Origin: an uncultured Clostridia bacterium
Lineage (GTDB): Bacteria > Bacillota > Clostridia > Christensenellales > Borkfalkiaceae
Assembly (NCBI GenBank): GCA_947629605.1
Contig: CANREK010000061.1
Span: 1-7,322 of the forward strand
DNA length: 7,322 bases
Reading direction: 5' to 3'
Shown here: positions 1-4,546 of the stretch, one piece after another
Layout: each line of letters starts with the position of its first letter
How positions within the stretch are numbered: position 1 is the first letter of the stretch
The notes under the pieces: model-generated
The model's input: the letters and a program-made list of their open reading frames with translations, nothing else
Database searches by the model: none
What the model was told of the DNA's origin: nothing
Position numbers and translations under genes: made by a program

Positions 1-6
1 TGCTAT

Positions 7-56
7 AAGAATTTTGCGCTAAGAGTTATCAACTCTTAGCAGAGTGCAAAATTCTT
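7..56 (-). repeat. Two-part hairpin with 5-nt bulge (H1)
   Basis: The outer arms at 7-17 and 46-56 pair perfectly over 11 bp (AAGAATTTTGC with GCAAAATTCTT). The inner arms at 18-27 and 31-40 pair perfectly over 10 bp (GCTAAGAGTT with AACTCTTAGC) around a 3-nt loop. The only unpaired bases in the stem are five at 41-45. Read on the minus strand, the 5-nt bulge is ACTCT and is followed by GCT. The hairpin abuts the GC-rich module at 57. It lacks a T-tract on either side, so it does not look like an intrinsic terminator. It shares its architecture with a second hairpin at 3999-4045. Function is unknown; a mobile-element end or a structured RNA are both possible. Confidence 0.75.
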
Positions 57-128
57 CCCCAAAGGGGGTAGGCCTTTGCCCCCTCCTGAGGAGGGGGATC
101 AAGGGGGTGGGCAACACGTTCCCACTTA
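57..128. repeat. GC-rich hairpin repeat module, copy 1
   Basis: The module holds CCCC-AAA-GGGG at 57-67 and a 9-bp perfect inverted repeat, CCCCCTCCT/AGGAGGGGG, at 79-97, followed by a G-run and a short linker. Nearly the same sequence recurs at 4309-4381, again directly joined to the structured core repeat, with a few substitutions and one 1-nt indel. It is non-coding. Short ORFs through it are accidental. Confidence 0.75.
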
Positions 129-353
129 CTGCGCGTGGCAGGGTCTCCCTGCCTAAGCGCACCCTATTTGGTACCCTACGGGAACCTTAATGTCCTTGCA
201 TATAACGCTTCCGAGACCAACCCGATTGATGAACAAAGCACTTTCGCTCGAACAGTTTCTTTTCGCAGCCGCGCGAGATCCTTCGACTACGCTCAGGATG
301 ACGCGCGGGTCGGCTTCCGTTTTGCCGCGCGGCAAGCAAAGAAATGTTCGAAA
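129..353 (-). repeat. Structured intergenic repeat, copy A
   Basis: This is a 225-bp element read in the dnaK direction (minus strand). It begins TTTCGAACATTT at 353, four bases after the dnaK stop codon. The core at 129-234 matches copy B (4382-4487) at about 102 of 106 positions by eye. The whole element matches copy C (7011-7234) with few changes outside one hairpin. Features on the minus strand are: a 22-nt ATCCT/AGGAT unit (278-299); a hairpin GGTTCCC-GTA-GGGTACC (170-186) with one T-T mismatch; and a perfect 7-bp stem GGCAGGG-AGA-CCCTGCC (137-153) extended by flanking TGCGC/GCGCA. There is no credible coding capacity. It may be carried in the dnaK 3' untranslated RNA. Confidence 0.85.
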
Positions 354-357
354 CTAT

Positions 358-2151
358 TTACTGCTTAAATTCCGTGTCGCCGTCGGTGCTGCCGTCGGGG
401 TTCTGCCCTGCGCTTTGGGCCTGTTGATAGAGCTTGGTGACGACGGGCGTGATCTTCTTTTGAAGTTCGTCGGCGGCCGCGTTATATGCCGCTTCATCGT
501 CGCTTTCGAGTGCCTTCTTGGCCTCATCCGCGGCATCTTGGAGTGTCTTTTTGTCGTCGTCGGAGAGCTTGTCGCCCGCGTCGCGCAGGGTCTGCTCCAC
601 CGAGAAGATGAGCCCATCGAGCTTATTCTTGGCATCGACCTTCTGCTTTCTCTTCTTGTCCTCTTCGGCGAACTGCTCGGCATCCTTCACCGCCTTGTTG
701 ATCTCATCCTCGGAGAGATTCGTCGAGGAAGTGATCGTAATGTCGGTGGATTTGCCCGTGCCGAGGTCCTTGGCCTCGACGTGCACGATGCCGTTGTGGT
801 CGACGTCGAAGGTGACTTCGATCTGCGGAATGCCGCGGGGCGCGGGCGCGATGCCCGTGAGGGTGAATCTGCCCATCGTCTTGTTGTCGCGGCAGAATTC
901 ACGCTCGCCTTGGAGCACATGGATCTCGACCGTCGTCTGATTGTCCGCCGCCGTGGAGAACACCTGCGACTTTTTGACGGGAATGGTCGTGTTTCTGTCG
1001 ATGAGCCTCGTAAAGACGCCGCCGAGGGTCTCGATGCCGAGGGACAGGGGCATGACGTCGAGAAGGAGCACGTCCTTGACTTCACCCGAGAGCACGCCGC
1101 CCTGAATGGCCGCGCCGATCGCGACGCATTCGTCGGGGTTGATGCCCTTGAAGGGCTCCTTGCCCGTGATCTCCTTGACCTTGGCCACGACTGCGGGCAC
1201 ACGAGTGGAGCCGCCGACGAGGATGACCTTGTCGATGTCGCTGTACGAGAGGCCGGCGTCCTTCATCGCAAGGCGCATGGGTTCCACGGTCTTGTCGACG
1301 AGTTCCTGAATGAGCGCTTCGAACTTTTGACGGGTGATATCCATTTCGAGGTGGGCGGGGCCCGCATCGGTCATGGAGATGAAGGGCAGCGACACGGAGG
1401 TCGAGGTCATGCCCGAGAGTTCGATCTTGGCCTTTTCCGCCGCCTCTTTGAGACGCTGCATTGCCATTTTATCCTGCGAGAGGTCGACGCCGTGGGACTT
1501 TTTGAATTCTTCCACCATGTAGTCCATGAGGCGCTTGTCGAAGTCGTCGCCGCCGAGCATGTTGTTGCCGTTGGTCGCGAGGACTTCAAAGACGCCGTCG
1601 CCGATTTCGAGGATGGAGACATCGAAGGTGCCGCCGCCGAGGTCGTAGATCATGACCTTGCTGTTCTCCTTCTCCTTGTCGAGACCGTAGGAGAGAGCCG
1701 CCGCGGTGGGCTCGTTGATGATGCGGAGCACGTTGAGGCCTGCGATCTTCCCCGCATCCTTGGTCGCCTGACGCTGGGCGTCGGTGAAGTAGGCGGGGCA
1801 GGTGATGACGGCGTCCGTGACCTTTCCGCCGAGATAGGCTTCCGCATCCGTTTTGAGCTTGGAGAGGATCATGGCGGAGATCTCCTGCGGGGAGTAGGAC
1901 TTTTCGTCGATCTTTACCTTATAATCGGAGCCCATCTTGCGCTTGATAGAGCTGACCGTCTTGTCGGGATTGGCAACGGCTTGACGCTTTGCGACCTGCC
2001 CGACGACGCGGGAGCCGTCCTTTTGGAACGCCACGACGGAGGGGGTCGTTCTCGCACCCTCCGCATTTGCGATGACAACGGGCTCGCCGCCCTCCATCAC
2101 CGCGACACAGGAATTTGTTGTACCCAAATCGATACCGATAACCTTTGACAT
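358..2151 (-). CDS. dnaK: Chaperone protein DnaK (Hsp70)
   Basis: This is the ATP-dependent Hsp70 chaperone of the cytoplasm. It binds exposed hydrophobic peptides and works with DnaJ and GrpE. The 597-residue protein starts MSKVIGIDLGTTNS, which contains the first Hsp70 ATPase signature (residues 5-16). The second (IYDLGGGTFDVS, 168-179) and third (VILVGGSTRVPAVV, 309-322) signatures are intact. The interdomain linker VLLLDVMPLSLG is at 361-372, and the substrate-binding beta domain and helical lid follow. The lack of the extra nucleotide-domain segment of the E. coli protein and the length near 600 fit a Gram-positive DnaK. The C-terminus is short and acidic, ending TEFKQ. The start was chosen because an AGGAG at 2161-2165 sits 9 nt upstream; the frame stays open to 2316 but only through repeat DNA. 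grpE lies upstream on the same strand across a 400-bp gap. dnaJ, the usual next gene, is not in the window. No T-tract terminator follows; repeat copy A begins at once. Confidence 0.98.
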   Translation of the reverse strand: MSKVIGIDLGTTNSCVAVMEGGEPVVIANAEGARTTPSVVAFQKDGSRVVGQVAKRQAVANPDKTVSSIKRKMGSDYKVKIDEKSYSPQEISAMILSKLKTDAEAYLGGKVTDAVITCPAYFTDAQRQATKDAGKIAGLNVLRIINEPTAAALSYGLDKEKENSKVMIYDLGGGTFDVSILEIGDGVFEVLATNGNNMLGGDDFDKRLMDYMVEEFKKSHGVDLSQDKMAMQRLKEAAEKAKIELSGMTSTSVSLPFISMTDAGPAHLEMDITRQKFEALIQELVDKTVEPMRLAMKDAGLSYSDIDKVILVGGSTRVPAVVAKVKEITGKEPFKGINPDECVAIGAAIQGGVLSGEVKDVLLLDVMPLSLGIETLGGVFTRLIDRNTTIPVKKSQVFSTAADNQTTVEIHVLQGEREFCRDNKTMGRFTLTGIAPAPRGIPQIEVTFDVDHNGIVHVEAKDLGTGKSTDITITSSTNLSEDEINKAVKDAEQFAEEDKKRKQKVDAKNKLDGLIFSVEQTLRDAGDKLSDDDKKTLQDAADEAKKALESDDEAAYNAAADELQKKITPVVTKLYQQAQSAGQNPDGSTDGDTEFKQ

Positions 2152-2160
2152 ATCTATATT

Positions 2161-2165
2161 CTCCT
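2161..2165 (-). promoter_or_regulatory. Ribosome binding site of dnaK
   Basis: AGGAG on the minus strand lies within an A-rich run, 9 nt before ATG 2151. It fixes the dnaK start and excludes the 55-codon in-frame extension upstream, which runs into repeat sequence and is unlike any Hsp70 N-terminus. Confidence 0.85.
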
Positions 2166-2213
2166 TTTTTGTTTTTTGTGTTGAATGGGTTGAGGGTGAC
2201 GGGGCATCATATT

Positions 2214-2233
2214 GCGCACGACATGTCGTGCGC
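2214..2233. repeat. Perfect 20-bp palindrome
   Basis: GCGCACGACA followed at once by its exact reverse complement, with no spacer. It lies about 60 bp upstream of the dnaK start, in the grpE-dnaK gap. It does not match CIRCE or the CtsR operator. It could be an operator for a dimeric regulator, a processing hairpin in the grpE-dnaK transcript, or part of the repeat mosaic. Confidence 0.7.
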
Positions 2234-2235
2234 TC

Positions 2236-2361
2236 ATGCTGAGCGCCCCGCGTCATTCTGAGCCCGTAGGGCTGTACGAAGTCCGATGAGTTGACCCGAA
2301 GAATCTCGCGGAGCATCTACGGACCATTCCGATTGCGCCATCCTGAGCGAAGTCGAAGGAT
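2236..2361 (+). repeat. Nested and single ATnCT/AGnAT hairpin units
   Basis: Three units of one repeat family. An outer unit has arms ATGCT (2236-2240) and AGCAT (2312-2316). Inside it lies an inner unit with arms ATTCT (2255-2259) and AGAAT (2300-2304), which itself carries the small hairpin AGCCC-GTA-GGGCT (2261-2273). A third, compact 22-nt unit has arms ATCCT and AGGAT at 2340-2361. The middle base of each arm differs among units but stays complementary. All are non-coding. Confidence 0.7.
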
Positions 2362-2378
2362 CCGCCTTATTCTCGCTG

Positions 2379-2464
2379 CCCCTTATAGGGGAAGTCCCCC
2401 GAAAGGGGAAAGGGGTTCAAACCCCTCAGTCTCGGCTACGCCTCGACAGCTCCCCTGAGAGGGG
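2379..2464. repeat. Cluster of short C/G hairpins
   Basis: Four small inverted repeats in 86 bp: CCCCT-TAT-AGGGG (2379-2391), CCCC-GAAA-GGGG (2397-2408), AGGGG-TTCAAA-CCCCT (2411-2426) and CCCCT-GAG-AGGGG (2452-2464). They look like modules of the same mosaic seen at 57-128 and 4100-4381. The rest of the gap, to the grpE stop at 2552, holds only a minor TGCC-GTAA-GGCA hairpin (2522-2533), with no gene and no clear promoter. None of these hairpins has a T-tract, so they do not look like terminators between grpE and dnaK. Confidence 0.65.
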
Positions 2465-2551
2465 CGCCAAGGAAATAAGGTGATGGTTCGACGGAGCTCA
2501 CCATGACGTAATTAGAACGCGTGCCGTAAGGCATTGGCCGCGCCGTTCCCC

Positions 2552-3115
2552 TCACTTGACGACGACGACCTGCGCGAAACGCAGGACCTTGCCGTTCTGG
2601 CTGTACCCTTTGAGGTAGACCTGCTTCACCGTGCCGCTCTCGTCGCCCTCCTCGGGGTCCACAGCCATGATGGCCTCGTGCTTTTCGGCGTCGAAGGGCT
2701 GGCCCACGGGATCGATCGTCTCGATCTTTTCCTCTTCGAGGATCTTGTCGAAGGAGGCCTTCACCATCAGGATGCCCTTTCTCGTGGCCTCGTCGTTGCA
2801 GACGGCGAGAGCACGTTCGAGATTGTCGGCGATGGGGAAGAGCTTGGACACGACGTCCGCCCGTCCCTCTTGATAGCGCTGTGCGCTCTGAAAGGTCGTG
2901 CGCTTGCGGTAATTTTCATACTCCGCGGAGACGAGGTACCACTTGCGCTTGAAGTCCTCGGAGAGCGTCTGCAACTGTTCGAGCTGCTCCTTGATGAGCG
3001 CTTCCTCGCTCGGCTGCGCAGTCTGCTCCGCCGCGGTCTCCTCATTTACTGCCGCATCGGGCGCTGCTTGCGTCTCCTCCGTCTTTTTCTCGGGTTTGTC
3101 TGTTTTTTTGCTCAT
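2552..3115 (-). CDS. grpE: Nucleotide exchange factor GrpE
   Basis: GrpE is the homodimeric cofactor that releases ADP from DnaK. The 187-residue protein, a normal family length, has the expected three parts. First is a low-complexity acidic N-terminus (residues 1-40, rich in E, K, A and T). Next is a long coiled-coil helix (about 41-120), including KRKWYLVSAEYENYRKRT and the DNLERAL segment. Last is the C-terminal beta-wing (about 135-187) with the diagnostic stretch FDAEKHEAIMAVD and a YLKGYSQNGKVLRFAQVVV ending. Start ATG 3115 is preceded by AGGTG at 3124-3120. The gene lies upstream of dnaK on the same strand, the usual grpE-dnaK order. The hrcA repressor gene that normally precedes grpE in Firmicutes is absent; a divergent, unrelated gene stands there instead. 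The 400-bp gap before dnaK is unusually long for this operon. Confidence 0.97.
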   Translation of the reverse strand: MSKKTDKPEKKTEETQAAPDAAVNEETAAEQTAQPSEEALIKEQLEQLQTLSEDFKRKWYLVSAEYENYRKRTTFQSAQRYQEGRADVVSKLFPIADNLERALAVCNDEATRKGILMVKASFDKILEEEKIETIDPVGQPFDAEKHEAIMAVDPEEGDESGTVKQVYLKGYSQNGKVLRFAQVVVVK

Positions 3116-3143
3116 ATCGCACCTGTTTCTGTTTTTCCCTTTT

Positions 3144-3171
3144 TATATAAGGCGATTTTGCCCCAATCAAA
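3144..3171 (-). promoter_or_regulatory. Candidate promoter of grpE(-dnaK)
   Basis: On the minus strand, TTTGAT (3171-3166) is separated by 16 nt from TATATA (3149-3144), about 29 nt ahead of the grpE start. The match to the vegetative sigma-A consensus is moderate. No CIRCE inverted repeat (TTAGCACTC-N9-GAGTGCTAA) and no CtsR-like direct repeat is visible in 3116-3283, so heat control, if any, is not by the standard operator here. Confidence 0.45.
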
Positions 3172-3223
3172 CAGATTTTACAAAAAAACGGCGGAATTTT
3201 CCAAAATTTTTTCGGAACGGGTC

Positions 3224-3252
3224 TTTACAATACCAATAAATTGTAATAAAAT
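3224..3252 (+). promoter_or_regulatory. Sigma-A promoter of the phosphoribosyltransferase-like gene
   Basis: TTTACA (3224-3229) and TAAAAT (3247-3252) are separated by exactly 17 nt in an AT-rich stretch. Transcription should start near 3259, about 25 nt before ATG 3284. AGGGA at 3274-3278 serves as the ribosome binding site. Confidence 0.75.
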
Positions 3253-3283
3253 AGAGGAAAGATAAGGAAACTGAGGGAACAAC

Positions 3284-3916
3284 ATGGAATCGAGAGCATT
3301 TGAATTGTACGCAAAGCGCAACAATAAAGTGAGTGTCCGTGCCATCCCGGGGCACTTTGCCACGCAGCATTCCCATGTCAATTACTGCATCGACATGACG
3401 CGCGTCAAGACGGAGATGAGCGCCGCAAAGGCCACGGCAAAGCTGTTTGCGGAGAGCTTCTCCAACGTGGCGGTGGATACCATCATCACGCTCGAACGCA
3501 CCAAGATGGTGGGAGCCTTCCTCGCCGAGGCGCTTGCGGGCGGGTCGGGGATCAACATGAATCAGGAGATCGCGGTCATCTCCCCCGAAGTCACGGCGGA
3601 TGACAAGCTCATCCTGCGCGACAATATGCTCCCCTATGTGCGGTACCGTCATGTCCTGCTCCTCACGGCAACGGCGACGACGGGCATGACGGCGATGAGC
3701 GCCGTCCGCGGCATCCGCTACTACGGCGGGGAAGTCGCGGGGCTCGCCACGGTGTTCGGCGGGAAATTCGAGATCCCCGGGGTGCCCATCGTGCGGATCA
3801 TCGGCGCGGAGGACCTGCCCGACTATAATTCCTACCGCGCGAGCGATTGCCCGCTCTGCCGCGACGGCAGAAAGGTCGACGCGGTCGTCAATTCCTACGG
3901 GTACAGTAAGATGTAA
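3284..3916 (+). CDS. Orotate phosphoribosyltransferase-like protein (type I PRTase fold)
   Basis: The 210-residue protein resembles the proteins annotated as orotate phosphoribosyltransferase in Clostridia (family recall, not searched). Residues 124-137 occupy the PRPP-loop position: hydrophobic VLLL, then TATATTGMTA. The TTGxT phosphate-binding part is kept, but the acidic pair that normally follows the hydrophobic strand is replaced by T128-A129. A strand-helix pair (residues 62-85, VDTIITLERTKMVGAFLAEA) and SMNQ-like residues near 91-94 fit the fold. A C-terminal motif, DCPLCRDGRKVDAVVNSYGY (188-207), carries Cys189 and Cys192. From memory, relatives share both the altered loop and the CPLC motif, so this looks like a distinct subfamily rather than a damaged enzyme. 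It may not be a true OPRTase (PyrE): no pyr genes adjoin it. It is a single-gene unit with its own promoter and terminator, divergent from grpE. Confidence 0.8.
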   Translation: MESRAFELYAKRNNKVSVRAIPGHFATQHSHVNYCIDMTRVKTEMSAAKATAKLFAESFSNVAVDTIITLERTKMVGAFLAEALAGGSGINMNQEIAVISPEVTADDKLILRDNMLPYVRYRHVLLLTATATTGMTAMSAVRGIRYYGGEVAGLATVFGGKFEIPGVPIVRIIGAEDLPDYNSYRASDCPLCRDGRKVDAVVNSYGYSKM

Positions 3917-3936
3917 AATACGCAACTTATATGCCG

Positions 3937-3964
3937 AAAAGGCCCTCACCGAGGGCCTTTTTTT
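3937..3964 (+). terminator. Intrinsic terminator of the PRTase-like gene
   Basis: AAAAGGCCCTC (3937-3947), loop ACC, GAGGGCCTTTT (3951-3961), continuing as T to 3964. The 11-bp GC-rich stem with a U-tract starts 21 nt after the stop codon. On the minus strand the preceding A-run also gives a short U-tract, so it could act in both directions. Confidence 0.93.
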
Positions 3965-3998
3965 GAATTGAAAATTAAAAATGAAAAATTGCGGTGGA

Positions 3999-4045
3999 GC
4001 GGCGCAATTCTGCTCAACAGCCCAATGGGCTGTGAGCTGCGCCGC
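3999..4045 (+). repeat. Two-part hairpin with 5-nt bulge (H2)
   Basis: The outer arms GCGGCGCA (3999-4006) and TGCGCCGC (4038-4045) pair perfectly over 8 bp. Then come an unpaired ATTCT on the left (4007-4011), GCTCA/TGAGC (4012-4016 with 4033-4037), one unpaired A, and CAGCCC-AAT-GGGCTG (4018-4032). The plan matches hairpin 7-56 read on the minus strand: outer stem, bulge of form A(C/T)TCT on the 5' side, then GCT, a 3-nt loop, and AGC re-joining the outer stem. The stem sequences differ almost completely. It lies 35 nt past the terminator of the upstream gene and has no T-tract. Confidence 0.7.
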
Positions 4046-4050
4046 GACAG

Positions 4051-4307
4051 GAGGCGTGGCCTCGCCGACGGGTTGCGGCGGTCCCTGCCGACGCAACAGG
4101 ATACATAATGTCCCCGCCCCCTACCCCCTCCCATGGAGGGGACAAGCGGCGGGGCTCCGCCCCGCCGCTCATGCTGAGCGAATGCGAAGCATCCCATTAA
4201 ATCTACGGAGTACAATGTTTCTCCGCCCGTTTGCTGGGATTCTTCGGCTACGCCTCAGAATGAGCAGAGGTGCATTATCCCCCCACCACCGCCTACGGCG
4301 GAGCCTC
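4051..4307. repeat. Gene-free repeat mosaic
   Basis: I see no gene here. The stretch is a chain of inverted repeats: GAGGC-GTG-GCCTC (4051-4063); TTGCGGCGG/CCGACGCAA with one mismatch (4073-4096); CCCCTCC-CAT-GGAGGGG (4125-4141); a perfect 11-bp stem AGCGGCGGGGC/GCCCCGCCGCT with a 3-nt loop (4145-4169); an ATGCT/AGCAT unit (4171-4192); an ATTCT/AGAAT unit in reverse orientation (4239-4261); and CCGCC-TAC-GGCGG (4289-4301). The A-rich bases at 3965-3990, just after the terminator, look like low-complexity sequence. Confidence 0.7.
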
Positions 4308-4381
4308 CCCCCAAAGGGGGTAGGCCTTTTGCCCCCTCCCGAGGAGGGGGATCAAGGGGGTGGGCAACGCGTTCCAAATTA
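4308..4381. repeat. GC-rich hairpin repeat module, copy 2
   Basis: Near-identical to 57-128: CCCCC-AAA-GGGGG (4308-4320), then an 8-bp stem CCCCCTCC/GGAGGGGG around CGA (4332-4350), then the same G-run and linker leading into the structured core. Differences from copy 1 are a few substitutions and one extra T. Confidence 0.75.
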
Positions 4382-4503
4382 CTGCGCGGGGCAGGGTCTC
4401 CCTGCCTAAGCGCACCCTATTTGGTACCCTACGGGAACCTTAATGTCCTTGCATATAACGCTTCCGAGGCCAAATCGATTGATGAACCAAGCACTTTCGC
4501 TCG
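4382..4503 (-). repeat. Structured intergenic repeat, copy B
   Basis: On the minus strand, in the same direction as the sipL-like gene, this copy carries the conserved core: GTTCATCAATC, then GGTTCCC-GTA-GGGTACC (4423-4439 region), then GGCAGGG-AGA-CCCTGCC (4390-4406) with flanking TGCGC/GCGCA. The core (4382-4487) differs from copy A at about four positions. Similarity to A continues to 4503 and then stops. The upstream part found in A and C, with its ATCCT/AGGAT unit, is replaced here by an unrelated long palindrome (4501-4541). Confidence 0.85.
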
Positions 4504-4541
4504 CGCGGATTTATTTTACGTAGCAAAAGAAATCCGCGCGA
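4501..4541 (-). repeat. 41-nt near-perfect hairpin after the sipL stop
   Basis: TCGCGCGGATTT and AAATCCGCGCGA (12 bp, perfect) enclose 17 nt that continue pairing on the minus strand: one C-T mismatch, four T-A pairs, a G-T wobble, a C-G pair, and a TAC loop. The plus strand would have an A-C mismatch where the minus strand has the wobble, so folding is better in the sipL sense. It starts 6 nt after the stop codon. No T-tract follows, so it is either an unusual terminator or an RNA 3'-end stabiliser, or part of the repeat. Confidence 0.75.
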
Positions 4542-4546
4542 AACCC

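Noticed and set aside
1..60. A CIRCE-like look of TTAGCAGAGTGC near dnaK
   Set aside because: CIRCE needs TTAGCACTC-N9-GAGTGCTAA. Here the arms are those of a longer, two-part hairpin, and the site lies downstream of dnaK, not at a promoter.
129..234. A tRNA-like or attC-like identity for the repeat core (cloverleaf-like stems, TTCGAAC at one end)
   Set aside because: There is no acceptor stem, anticodon arm or T-arm spacing, and no integrase or cassette gene. The likeness is limited to a few short stems.
135..368. Short frames in copies A, B and C giving peptides such as GNLNVLAYNASE, SFDYAQDD or VILSVVEGS
   Set aside because: These are translations of the intergenic repeat. Such peptides recur in database hypotheticals only because the DNA repeats do. 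There is no ribosome binding site, and the variation between copies follows hairpin pairing, not codons.
190..2148. A 652-codon open frame on the plus strand, antisense to dnaK
   Set aside because: It lies opposite a certain dnaK. High-GC codon use leaves the antisense frame of hsp70 genes open in many organisms. Its start is inside repeat copy A, and the protein has no recognisable domain.
2379..2464. A terminator between grpE and dnaK
   Set aside because: The short C/G hairpins lack T-tracts in the minus direction.
3167..4096. A 309-codon minus-strand frame across the PRTase-like gene
   Set aside because: It runs through the terminator, the promoter and the opposite strand of a clear gene, and has no domain.
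4501..4541. Calling the long hairpin after sipL a standard intrinsic terminator
   Set aside because: The stem is strong but no T-tract follows in the sipL direction, so I listed it as a repeat hairpin instead.
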